Source: Armatimonadota bacterium
Lineage (GTDB): Bacteria > Sysuimicrobiota > Sysuimicrobiia > Sysuimicrobiales > JACQTN01
Direction of reading: 5' to 3'
Assembly: GCA_016210785.1 (NCBI GenBank)
Contig: JACQTN010000503.1
Coordinates: 1-19,176, forward strand
DNA length: 19,176 bases
Part shown: piece by piece, positions 1 to 7,952 of the stretch
Layout of the letters: each line of letters opens with the position of its first letter
Position numbering within the stretch: position 1 is the first letter of the stretch
The notes under the pieces: generated by a model
Databases searched by the model: none
What the model was told of the DNA's origin: nothing
Seen by the model: only the letters and a program-made list of their open reading frames with translations
Position numbers and translations under genes: made by a program

Positions 1-1125
1 ACCTTCTCCGCCAAGACCTTTGGCATCATCAGCCCCGCGGCGCTCCAGAAGTACGGGAAGGACATTGCGGTGAATCCTACCGGCACCGGAGCGTTCCGCC
101 TGGCGGAGTGGCGGAAGGGCCAGTTCATCCGCTTCCGTCGCAGTCCCGACTACTGGCGGCCGGGGCTGCCCTACCTGGACGAGATCGTCCTGCGAACCAT
201 TCCGGATATCGCCGTGCGGGCCCAGGCACTGGAGGCCGGGGAGGTTGACGCTGCCTTGCAGCTGTCCGACATCGACGTCAAACGGCTTCAGGGCAACCCC
301 AAGTACAAGGTCATCGCGGCGCCCGGGTGGGTGCAGTACTACATGGCCCTCAACAACACCGACCGCCGCGGTACGCTCAATGACTATCGGGTGCGCCAGG
401 CGATCAACTACGCGGTCGATCGCAGGGCGATGGTGGACACGATCTTTCAGGGGGTGGGCGCCAGCATCGCGGACTCGCCCATCGTGGCCCCGGGCGTCTT
501 CGGATACGTGTCGATCGGCACCTATCCCTATGACCCCGCTCGGGCCCGGGCGCTTCTGGCGGAAGCCGGGTGGCGTCCCGGCCCCGGCGGCCTGGTGGAG
601 CGGGACGGCCGGCCGATGCGCCTGCGGATGATCTCTCGGCGCGGAGGCTTCAAGGGCGACATCCAGGTGGCGGAGACCGTCCAGGCCCAACTCCGTGCCA
701 TCGGCATCGACGTGCGCATCGACGTGCTGGAGGGCGCGATCTTCCTGCAGACCGTCACCCAACCGCCGGAGCGCGGAGACTACGACATGCTGAACCTTAC
801 CTTCGGCACCTTCACCGGCGACGCCGACTACGCCCTGAACACCTTCTTCAGCTGCAAAGCCTGGGCGCCCAGACTCTACAACCGGATGTACTACTGCAAC
901 CAGCAGCTCGAGGCGATCCTGGAGAAGGCCAATAAGGCCACCGACAACCCCACCCGCCTGGGCCTCTACCAGGAGGCGCTGAAGATCGCGTTCAAGGACG
1001 CGCCGTTCCTCATGCTCTTCAATACGGTCTTCACGCTGGTCACCAAGGCCGACGTACACGGCATGGAACTGCACAAGGTCGGGAACTACCCGGCGCGCTT
1101 TGCCTGGACGGAGAGAGCTCGATGA
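1..1125 (+). CDS. ABC transporter solute-binding protein, family 5 (5' end outside window)
   Basis: This is the C-terminal 374 residues of a peptide/opine-type periplasmic solute-binding protein (SBP family 5, DppA/OppA fold), which would capture a small substrate and deliver it to a DppBC-type permease. The reading frame is open from base 1 and ends at TGA 1123-1125. The GTG at 70 is internal and not a start: the residues before it align with the next gene. Base 1 matches codon 159 of the gene at 1164, so about 158 codons lie upstream of the window. By eye about 42 of some 373 residues differ from that downstream copy (about 89% identity), and nearly every indel-free block is shared, including the two cysteines in the FFSC and YYCN motifs. 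The copies are therefore tandem paralogs. The family is sure; the substrate is unknown. Confidence 0.93.
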   Translation, partial: TFSAKTFGIISPAALQKYGKDIAVNPTGTGAFRLAEWRKGQFIRFRRSPDYWRPGLPYLDEIVLRTIPDIAVRAQALEAGEVDAALQLSDIDVKRLQGNPKYKVIAAPGWVQYYMALNNTDRRGTLNDYRVRQAINYAVDRRAMVDTIFQGVGASIADSPIVAPGVFGYVSIGTYPYDPARARALLAEAGWRPGPGGLVERDGRPMRLRMISRRGGFKGDIQVAETVQAQLRAIGIDVRIDVLEGAIFLQTVTQPPERGDYDMLNLTFGTFTGDADYALNTFFSCKAWAPRLYNRMYYCNQQLEAILEKANKATDNPTRLGLYQEALKIAFKDAPFLMLFNTVFTLVTKADVHGMELHKVGNYPARFAWTERAR

Positions 1126-1163
1126 GGAGCGTCGTCGACTAACTTCACGGCGAGGGGGGGAGC

Positions 1164-2756
1164 ATGATGCGCCCGCGAGCAGTGGTGCTGCTTCTGGCGG
1201 TAGTCCTGCTGGCGTCCGCCGTGGCCGCTGGGGCGCCGGCGCAGCCCCGGCGCGGCGGGCGGCTGGTGATTGCCACGTCCACAGAAGCCAACACCTTTGA
1301 CGTGCACCGGACCAACGCCAGCGGCGTGCTGGAGGGCAACTTCTACGTGTACGAGACGCTGACGGAGCGGGACGACCAGGGCCGCGTCATCCCGGCGCTG
1401 GCCAGGTCCTGGCAGGTCACCAACGGCGGGAAGACCGTCACGATCAGCCTGCAGGACGGCGTCAAGTTCCACGACGGCACCCCGTTCAACGCGGGGGCGG
1501 TGAAGTTCAACCTGGAGCGAAAGTTGAGAGAGAAACTTCCCGTCCACGAGCTGACGACGGCCATCGACACCATGGACGTGGTGAACGACACGACCCTCCG
1601 CCTCAACCTCACGCATCCGGCGCTGGCGCTGATGGGGACTTTCTCCGCCAAGACCTTCGGGATCATCAGCCCCGCGGCCGTCCAGAAGTACGGGAGGGAC
1701 ATCGCGGCCAATCCGGTGGGGACCGGTCCGTTCCGGATGGTGGAATGGCGAAAGGGACAGTTCATTCGTTTCCGGCGGAACCCCGACTATTGGCGCAAGG
1801 GGCTTCCCTACCTGGACGAGATCGTCCTGCGCACGGTCCCCGACATCGCCGTCCGCGCGCAGACGCTGGAGGCCGGCGAGGTCGACGTGGGCATCCAGCT
1901 TTCCGACGTGGACGTCAAGCGGCTGCAGGGCAATCCCGCTTACACGGTCATCGCGTCGCCGGGGTGGGTCCAGTACTACATGCCCATGAACAACCACGAC
2001 CGCCGCGGCACGCTCAACGACGTCCGCGTGCGACAGGCCATCAACCACGCCGTGGACCGCAAGGCGATGGTGGACACGATCTTTCTGGGTGTGGGCGCCC
2101 GGATCGCGGACTCGCCCATCGTGGCCCCCGGCGTCTTCGGGTACGTGCCCATTGGGACCTACTCCTATGACCCGGCCCGGGCTCGCGCGCTGCTGGCCGA
2201 GGCGGGATGGCGTCCGGGGGCGAGCGGCCTGGTGGAGCGGGACGGCCGGCCCATGCGCCTGCGGCTCATCTCGCGCCGGGGTGGCAGCAAGGGTGACATC
2301 CAGGTGGCCGAGACGGTGCAGGCCCAGCTCCGCGCCATCGGGATCGAGGTGAGGATCGACGTCCTGGAGGGCGCCATCTTCCTGCAGACCGTGACCCAGC
2401 CGCCGGAGCGTGGGGACTACGACATGCTCAACCTCACCTTCGGGACCTTCACGGGTGACGCCGACTACGCCCTCAACACGTTCTTTAGCTGCAATGCGTG
2501 GGCACCGAAGCTCTACAACCGCATGTACTACTGCAATCGGCAGCTGGAGGCCATCCTCGAGAACGCCAACAAGGCCACGGACAATCCCACCCGGTTGGGC
2601 CTCTACCAGGAGGCGCTGAAGATCGCCTTCCGGGACGCGCCGTTCCTGATGCTCTTTGACACCGTGTTCACGCTGGTCACGAAAGCCGGCGTGCACGGCG
2701 TCGAGCTGCACAAGGTCGGCAACTACCCGGCGCGCTTTGCCTGGCGCGAGCGGTGA
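1164..2756 (+). CDS. ABC transporter solute-binding protein, family 5 (tandem paralog)
   Basis: A complete 530-residue solute-binding protein of the DppA/OppA family. The ATG at 1164 follows a purine-rich GGCGAGGGGGG ribosome binding site. Residues 1-26 form a Sec signal peptide (short basic start, Leu/Val-rich core, small residues near AVAAGAPA) with no lipobox Cys, so the product is probably a soluble periplasmic protein. The family signature KFHDGTPFNAGAVKF lies at 101-115, after the GRVIPALARSW block at 73-83. Length is normal for the family (500-560). It begins 38 bases after the upstream paralog and ends 7 bases before a dehydrogenase gene, which suggests co-transcription. Substrate specificity cannot be read; di- and oligopeptides, opines, glycosides or amides are all known for this family. 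Confidence 0.95.
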   Translation: MMRPRAVVLLLAVVLLASAVAAGAPAQPRRGGRLVIATSTEANTFDVHRTNASGVLEGNFYVYETLTERDDQGRVIPALARSWQVTNGGKTVTISLQDGVKFHDGTPFNAGAVKFNLERKLREKLPVHELTTAIDTMDVVNDTTLRLNLTHPALALMGTFSAKTFGIISPAAVQKYGRDIAANPVGTGPFRMVEWRKGQFIRFRRNPDYWRKGLPYLDEIVLRTVPDIAVRAQTLEAGEVDVGIQLSDVDVKRLQGNPAYTVIASPGWVQYYMPMNNHDRRGTLNDVRVRQAINHAVDRKAMVDTIFLGVGARIADSPIVAPGVFGYVPIGTYSYDPARARALLAEAGWRPGASGLVERDGRPMRLRLISRRGGSKGDIQVAETVQAQLRAIGIEVRIDVLEGAIFLQTVTQPPERGDYDMLNLTFGTFTGDADYALNTFFSCNAWAPKLYNRMYYCNRQLEAILENANKATDNPTRLGLYQEALKIAFRDAPFLMLFDTVFTLVTKAGVHGVELHKVGNYPARFAWRER

Positions 2757-2763
2757 CGGGCAG

Positions 2764-3783
2764 ATGACCTACGTCCTGGTGCACGCGGAGCCCCTCCGCC
2801 CGGGGCGGCTCCAGGAGATCCAGCCGCACCTTGCGGGCCTGCCCATCGAGGTGGTGGGCCCCAAGGCCGATGACGACCAGGCTCTGGCCGACCTGGTCCG
2901 CACGGGGACCTTTCTCATGACCACGCGGAGGCGCATCCCCAGCTCCATCATCGAGGCCGGGGAGCGCCTCCGGCTGATTCAGGTGGTGGGTCTTTCCGCC
3001 GCCCACGTGGACGTGGCCGCGGCCACGCGGTGCGGCGTGGCGGTGGCGGTGCAGGAGGACGTGGGCCGCATCGCCGTCGCCGAGCACGGCATGGCGCTGC
3101 TGCTGGCTCTGGCCAAGAAGATCCCTGAGGCTCACCGCCGGGTCGCCTCCGGGGAGACGCCTCCGGGCATGACGCCCGTGCTGACCACGGAGCGAATCAT
3201 CGCCTTCAACTGGTTGAACCTGGACGCCACGGTGCTGGCGGGCAAGGTGGCCGGCCTCATCGGCCTCGGAGAGATCGGGCAAGCCATGGCGCGCATGCTG
3301 CGGGGTTTCCGCATGGACGTGCTCTACTACCGGCGCCGGCGCCTGCCGGAGGAGGAGGAGCGGCAGCAAGGGGTGACCTACGCGCCGCTGGACGATCTGC
3401 TGCGGCGGTCGGACTTCGTCACGGTGATCGTGCCGCACACGCCCGAGACAGAGCGAATGATCGGGGAGCGGGAACTGGGCCTGATGAAGGCCACCGCCTG
3501 CTTCATCAACATCGGGCGGGGCAACGTCGTGGACGAGGACGCGCTGATCGCGGCGCTGCAGGAGCGCCGCATCGCAGGCGCAGGGCTGGACGTGTTTCGC
3601 CTGGAGCCGCTCCCGCCCACTTCACCGCTGCTGCGGCTCGACAACGTGGTGCTGACCCCGCACAGCGCCAACGCGGGCAGCGCCGTGGTGCGCTGGCCGG
3701 CCATCCTGGCCAACTTCCGGCGCGCCGTCAGCGGGGAGCGGGTGGAGGGCATCGTCAACGGCGTGCAGCCACGCCTGTCCTAG
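2764..3783 (+). CDS. D-2-hydroxyacid dehydrogenase family protein
   Basis: A 339-residue NAD(P)-dependent dehydrogenase that would interconvert a 2-keto acid and its D-2-hydroxy acid. The ATG at 2764 lies 7 bases after the solute-binding-protein stop; an open frame extends upstream but overlaps that gene and is rejected. The nucleotide-binding motif GLGEIG is at 167-172. The family catalytic triad is present: Arg252 in NIGRGNVVDEDAL, Glu281 in the DVFRLEP block and His300 in LTPHSAN. After the second Rossmann strand (VLYY, 186-189) there are four arginines (190-193) where NAD-specific members usually have Asp, so I infer a preference for NADPH. Its place behind two solute-binding proteins suggests that it handles a keto or hydroxy acid from the imported compound. 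The exact substrate (glyoxylate, hydroxypyruvate, other) is undecided. Confidence 0.9.
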   Translation: MTYVLVHAEPLRPGRLQEIQPHLAGLPIEVVGPKADDDQALADLVRTGTFLMTTRRRIPSSIIEAGERLRLIQVVGLSAAHVDVAAATRCGVAVAVQEDVGRIAVAEHGMALLLALAKKIPEAHRRVASGETPPGMTPVLTTERIIAFNWLNLDATVLAGKVAGLIGLGEIGQAMARMLRGFRMDVLYYRRRRLPEEEERQQGVTYAPLDDLLRRSDFVTVIVPHTPETERMIGERELGLMKATACFINIGRGNVVDEDALIAALQERRIAGAGLDVFRLEPLPPTSPLLRLDNVVLTPHSANAGSAVVRWPAILANFRRAVSGERVEGIVNGVQPRLS

Positions 3784-3799
3784 AATACCTCTCCTCCGT

Positions 3800-3851
3800 C
3801 TCCCCCTCCCTCTCCTCGCTTCAACGGGGAATGAAGGTGGGTGAGGGGGAG
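3800..3851. terminator. Imperfect palindrome after the dehydrogenase; possible terminator or dispersed repeat
   Basis: CTCCCCCTC at 3800-3808 is the exact reverse complement of GAGGGGGAG at 3843-3851. Further pairing continues inward with mismatches (for example CTTC 3819-3822 with GAAG 3833-3836). It starts 16 bases after the dehydrogenase stop, where a transcript end is expected, but there is no T-run. C-rich/G-rich palindromes of this style are also common as dispersed intergenic repeats. The rest of the gap to 4025 holds two smaller inverted repeats, CCGGGCC 3909-3915 with GGCCCGG 3932-3938 and CCGCGGG 3979-3985 with CCCGCGG 4002-4008, the second just upstream of the next ribosome binding site. 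I see no clear promoter in this gap. Confidence 0.4.
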
Positions 3852-4025
3852 GTCGGGCATCGAGAACGGGTTTCCCTGGACGATTTCCGAGCGCTCCATA
3901 CCCCGGGACCGGGCCCCCGAGAACCCGAGACGGCCCGGCATCCACGGACGCCGTCGCCTCGCGGCACTCGCCGCAGCCCCGCGGGTTTCGCGAGACGGCG
4001 TCCCGCGGATGGCGTGGAGGACCGC

Positions 4026-6032
4026 ATGGACCTCGCAGTGATCCAGGCCTTCGCCGCGGCGCTGTCCGGCGCCGCGTGCCAGCGCGACACCGAGCAGATC
4101 ACACAGCACTACCGGTCGCCGGGGGCGTCGGGCTATCACGCGGCGACCGACTACGTGCGCGCGCGCCTTGGCGAGGCGGGCGTGCGCGAGGTCACGGTCG
4201 AGCGCTACCCGCTGGACGGCGAGACCCGCTACCTGGGCCACCTGATGCCGCCGGCGTGGGAACCGCTGGAGGCCGATCTGCGCTTGCTGCCCGAGCGCGA
4301 CCTTCTCGTGGCCTATCCCGACGTCCCGTCCTGCCTGCCCTGGTGGTGTCCCTCCACGCCGGACGGCGGCGTGGACGTGGATGTGGTGGACGTGGGACTT
4401 GGTCTCACTGAGTCCGACTACGCGGGCAGGGACGTGGCGGGGAAGGCGGTGCTGGTCCGCCACGCCGCGGAGCGCCCGGCCTGGGGGCACGCCGTCGAAC
4501 TGGCCAGGCGGCATGGCGCGCAGGGCGTCATCAACGACTACCTGCTGTCGGAGACACCGCCCTGGCGGACGCGGACGAACCTGCCGCACGCGGTGCAGCT
4601 CATGCGGCTGCCGCCGCGATGGGACAACCCGTGGGCGATCACGCTCGCCTACCCGGAGGCGGAGCGGCTGGCCGCCCGCTGCCGGCAGGGCAGCGCGCGC
4701 GTCTTCGTCCGCATCAAGACGAAGCTGTTCAAGGGTGAAGGGCAAAACCTGCTGGCCACCATCCCCGGCCGCGACCACCCGGAGGAGTCGGTCTTCTTCA
4801 TCGCCCATACCTCCGCGGGCACCAAGCCGTGCGCCAACTGCGCGGCGGGTCCCGCGCTGATGGTGGAGATCGCGCGCGCGATCTCCACCCTGATCAACGA
4901 GGGGAAGATCCCGCGGCCGCGCCGCAGCATCCGCTTCCTGTTCGTGGCGGAGGGTCTGGGTAGCATGGCCTACTTCCACCGCCACGCGGAGGAGCTGCCC
5001 AACGTCCTGTGCGCCATCTGCCTGGACAGCGTGGGGCACCACCAGGACAGACTCAAGTCGAGCCTGATGTTCTACCGCGTCCCCGATTCGGTGCCGTCCT
5101 ACGTGAACGACCTGGGACAGTGGCTGCTGGACACCCTGCCCAAAGAGGCGGCGTGGCCCTTCAAGGACGCGCCGGTGATCCCGCTGGTCTCCTTCGCCAG
5201 CCTGCCCTACACGCCCTGGAGCGACAACCACAACTGGAACGGGATGGGCGTGCCGGCGCCGCTCATCATGTCGTGGCCGGACCTGTACTTCCACACCCAG
5301 TTGCTCACCGCGGACCATACCGACCCCATGGTCTTCCACAGGGCCGGACTGGTGCTCGGGGCACTGGCCCTCTGGATCGCCGACGCGGGGACGGCGGATG
5401 CGGCGCGCTTCGCGCGGCTGGTGGAGTCCTACGCGGGGCTGCGCATCCAATTGGCCGCGGAGCATGGCCTTGGCGGCGGGCAGACGGCGGACGGCGCGGC
5501 CCGCGCGCGGGCGGCCGCGGAGATCGAGTACCTGGGCGCGCGCGACGCGCGGGCCATCGAGTCCACCGCGGCGCTGGTGCGGCACGCCGATCAGGGGACG
5601 CGGGCCACGCACGCGAAGGCGACCACGGAGGCCAGGGCGCGGCTGCGGCGCCGCGTGCGGGAGGCGCTGGGAGTCCTGGGCGCGAAACCGGCACCGTCCC
5701 CAGACGGCGCGGCCGGCCTCAAGCCGGTCAAGAAGAAGGCGGCCCCGCCACCGGGGGTGCGCGGCCTCGCGTACCCGGAGCAGGCCGCGGTCGTGCAGGC
5801 GATGCAGGCCTCCGATCCCGCCGCCAACTGGGAGAGCCTGCGCATCGTCGGCGACGAGCTGTGGAACCTGACCGACGGCCGGCGCACGCTCGGGGAGATC
5901 GCGGCGAGCATCGGGTTCGAGTTCGGGTTGAAGCTGGAGGCATCGCACCTGGAGCCGATCGCCCGGGGGTTGGAGAAGGACGGGTACCTGCGGCTGAGGG
6001 CGCCCCGGGCGCGAGCGCCGCGAGCCACGTAG
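4026..6032 (+). CDS. M28-peptidase-like protein with PA domain and C-terminal PqqD-like/winged-helix domain
   Basis: A 668-residue protein. The ATG at 4026 was chosen because GGAGG at 4016-4020 sits 5 bases upstream and the homologous part starts there; the frame is open further upstream but that stretch is compositionally intergenic. Residues 25-70 resemble the N-terminal part of M28 aminopeptidases. About 119-215 look like a protease-associated (PA) insert. About 240-455 look like the M28 catalytic fold, with candidate ligands His261 (FFIAHTS), Glu309 (FVAEG), Asp334 (CLDSVG) and His423 (YFHTQ). The usual bridging Asp of the ND motif appears as Cys272 (CANCAAG), and the usual Glu-Glu pair is a single Glu followed by Gly. 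Residues 455-575 are Ala/Arg-rich, probably helical, and 580-660 resemble a PqqD-like or winged-helix module (LWNLTDGRRTLGEIAASIG). No signal peptide is seen, so it is probably cytoplasmic. Activity is uncertain. Confidence 0.75.
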   Translation: MDLAVIQAFAAALSGAACQRDTEQITQHYRSPGASGYHAATDYVRARLGEAGVREVTVERYPLDGETRYLGHLMPPAWEPLEADLRLLPERDLLVAYPDVPSCLPWWCPSTPDGGVDVDVVDVGLGLTESDYAGRDVAGKAVLVRHAAERPAWGHAVELARRHGAQGVINDYLLSETPPWRTRTNLPHAVQLMRLPPRWDNPWAITLAYPEAERLAARCRQGSARVFVRIKTKLFKGEGQNLLATIPGRDHPEESVFFIAHTSAGTKPCANCAAGPALMVEIARAISTLINEGKIPRPRRSIRFLFVAEGLGSMAYFHRHAEELPNVLCAICLDSVGHHQDRLKSSLMFYRVPDSVPSYVNDLGQWLLDTLPKEAAWPFKDAPVIPLVSFASLPYTPWSDNHNWNGMGVPAPLIMSWPDLYFHTQLLTADHTDPMVFHRAGLVLGALALWIADAGTADAARFARLVESYAGLRIQLAAEHGLGGGQTADGAARARAAAEIEYLGARDARAIESTAALVRHADQGTRATHAKATTEARARLRRRVREALGVLGAKPAPSPDGAAGLKPVKKKAAPPPGVRGLAYPEQAAVVQAMQASDPAANWESLRIVGDELWNLTDGRRTLGEIAASIGFEFGLKLEASHLEPIARGLEKDGYLRLRAPRARAPRAT

Positions 6033-6272
6033 CGGGCCCGCCGGGTCCCATCAGGCCGGCATCGCACAGCCGGCGGCGCTCGCCCGCGCTTGCGCCGGCC
6101 GGCCTCGCCGGGATACACTCGCGGAGGAGACGGGGACGGACGGAGTCGAAGGCAGGGGTGCAGAAGCGGTCGGGGGTGACGCGGGCAGGCGGAAGGGGGG
6201 ATGAAACCCGCGGAAGCTGGATCTCATCCCGTGCATTCGTGTTGGGCAGTGGTGACCACGATGGGAGGAGCG
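6033..6272 (+). promoter_or_regulatory. GC-rich leader with hairpins and a weak candidate promoter
   Basis: This 240-base gap precedes the long gene cluster. Its first part is full of short inverted repeats: GCCGGC occurs at 6055-6060, 6069-6074 and 6094-6099 and can pair in more than one way, which could end transcription of the M28-like gene. A weak sigma70-like arrangement follows: TTGCGC at 6090-6095, 18 bases, then TACACT at 6114-6119 (3/6 and 4/6 matches to consensus). It lies about 155 bases before the chosen start. The match is too poor to be firm and is listed only because no better candidate was found in front of this cluster. Confidence 0.22.
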
Positions 6273-7883
6273 ATGGGTATGGTGACGCACAGCAAGTGGC
6301 TGGTCCTGGGGATGGCCCTGGTCGTCGGGCTCTCCCTGCTTATCGGCGATTCCTACGCGGCGCCCAGTGCGCCGCAGAGCGGAGGCACGGTGGCCTTCGG
6401 CTACCTCCAGCGGCCGCGGAGCCTGGACCCCAATGTGTGGACGGGTACGACCGACAACTTCATCATCCGCCAGATGTACGATCCCCTGCTCTGGTCGCCC
6501 AAGGTCGGCACCTACGTGCCGGGCCTGGCCACCGCCTGGGAGGTCTCCAAGGATGGCAAGGTCTACACCTTCAAGCTGCGGCGCGACGTGAAGTTCCACG
6601 ACGGGACGCCGTTGCGGGCGGACGCGGTCAAGCTTATGTTCGACCGGATCGCCGACCCCACCACCAAGTCGCTGCAGGGCCCGGCCATCGGCCCGTACGA
6701 CCGGGCCCAGGTCGTGGACGACTACACGGTGAGGATCTACCTGAAGGAGCCCTTCGCGCCACTGCTGGCCAACCTGGCCGGCACCGCGCTCTCTCCCGGC
6801 TCGCCGACGGCGATCAGGAGCCTGGGCGACAAGTTTGCCCAGAGTCCCGTCGCTACCGGCCCTTTCAAGTTTGAGAAGTGGGAAGGCAACGACCTGCACA
6901 TGGTCCGCAATCCCGACTACAAGTGGGCGTCCGCCTTCATGAACCGCCAGGGCCCAGCCTATCTGGAGAAGATCATCTGGAAGACGATCCCCGAGGCGGC
7001 CACCCGCATGATCGCCCTGCAGCGGGGCGAAGTCATCGGGGTCGGCAACCCTGTTCTCGATCAGGTGGCCCAGTTCAAGAAGGATCAGAACTTCCGCGTG
7101 TACCGGATCGACACGCCGGGACACCCGAAGTCGATGCCCATCAACATCAAGACGGCGCCCACGGACGACCTGCGGGTGCGGCAGGCCATCCTGTACGGCG
7201 TGGACCGGCAGAAGGTGGTGGACCTGGTCCAGCACGGCAACGCCGACGTGGCCCACAGCCCGTTCACCCGGTCGTCACTCTTCTACAACGCGGCGGTCAA
7301 GGGCCTGTATCCCTACAATAAGAAGAAGGCCGTGGAACTGCTGGAAGCCGCGGGCTGGATGGGCAAGGAGGGCGTGCGGCAGAAGGGCGGCCAGAAGCTG
7401 AAGCTCGCGATCATCATGTTCGGCGTCGGCGGCCCCAACCAGCAACTGGCCGAGGTCGTGCAGGCGATGCTGACCGAGCTGGGCTTCGAGGTCTCCCTGG
7501 ACGTGACCGGCTACGACGCCTACGCCAAGCGGGTCACGGAGGGGACCTACAACATGGCCGAGATCAACTACACCGGGCTCGATCCCAACGTGCCCGCCTT
7601 CCTCATGTTCCACAGTTCGCAGATCATGGGCGGCGGGCAGTTCAACCGCACCAGGGTGGCCGATCCCAAGCTGGACAACCTGATCGACACCGGCCGGCGG
7701 GCCACCGACACCAAGACGCGCGACTCCGCCTACAAGGAGTTCCAGATGAACGTGATGCGCAACGCGTACACGCTGCCTATCTGGGACAACTCCTGGGTCA
7801 CCATCGCCGGCAACAAGCTCCAGGGATTGGCGTTCGATCCCGAGGGCCGCTGGCTGTTCTACAACGTGTGGCTGCGGCGGTAG
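6273..7883 (+). CDS. ABC transporter solute-binding protein, family 5
   Basis: A 536-residue periplasmic solute-binding protein of the DppA/OppA family. The ATG at 6273 follows GGAGG at 6264-6268; the in-frame ATG at 6279 is an equally possible start. Residues 1-30 are a Sec signal peptide (core WLVLGMALVVGLSLLIG, likely cut near SYAA|P) with no lipobox Cys. The family signature DVKFHDGTPLRADAVK is at 105-120. The mature N-terminus has SLDPNVWT at 50-57, shared with the protein encoded at 17355, so these two form a subgroup distinct from the tandem pair at the left end of the window. It is followed by a strong hairpin and then DppB- and DppC-type permease genes, so it is the receptor for that importer. 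Substrate unknown. Confidence 0.94.
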   Translation: MGMVTHSKWLVLGMALVVGLSLLIGDSYAAPSAPQSGGTVAFGYLQRPRSLDPNVWTGTTDNFIIRQMYDPLLWSPKVGTYVPGLATAWEVSKDGKVYTFKLRRDVKFHDGTPLRADAVKLMFDRIADPTTKSLQGPAIGPYDRAQVVDDYTVRIYLKEPFAPLLANLAGTALSPGSPTAIRSLGDKFAQSPVATGPFKFEKWEGNDLHMVRNPDYKWASAFMNRQGPAYLEKIIWKTIPEAATRMIALQRGEVIGVGNPVLDQVAQFKKDQNFRVYRIDTPGHPKSMPINIKTAPTDDLRVRQAILYGVDRQKVVDLVQHGNADVAHSPFTRSSLFYNAAVKGLYPYNKKKAVELLEAAGWMGKEGVRQKGGQKLKLAIIMFGVGGPNQQLAEVVQAMLTELGFEVSLDVTGYDAYAKRVTEGTYNMAEINYTGLDPNVPAFLMFHSSQIMGGGQFNRTRVADPKLDNLIDTGRRATDTKTRDSAYKEFQMNVMRNAYTLPIWDNSWVTIAGNKLQGLAFDPEGRWLFYNVWLRR

Positions 7884-7895
7884 GTGACGTCACGG

Positions 7896-7927
7896 CCGGG
7901 GGATGCCCGCAGCCGGGCATCCCCCGG
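7896..7927 (+). terminator. Perfect 14-bp hairpin between binding-protein and permease genes
   Basis: CCGGGGGATGCCCG at 7896-7909 and its exact reverse complement at 7914-7927 enclose the 4-base loop CAGC. The hairpin sits 13 bases after the solute-binding-protein stop and 25 bases before the permease start. The following bases (TGTTCTCC) are not a U-tract, so it is more likely a partial terminator or a 3' mRNA stabiliser that lets binding protein be made in excess over permease, as is known for other importer operons. Presence of the hairpin is certain; function is inferred. Confidence 0.75.
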
Positions 7928-7952
7928 TGTTCTCCACTGAACGCTCCACGCC

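Noticed and set aside
3780..5948. Long open frame on the minus strand (722 codons) opposite the M28-like gene
   Set aside because: Its translation is rich in Arg, Gly, His and Val with no recognisable domain, and it is an exact antisense shadow of a gene with clear family motifs. High GC makes such frames common.
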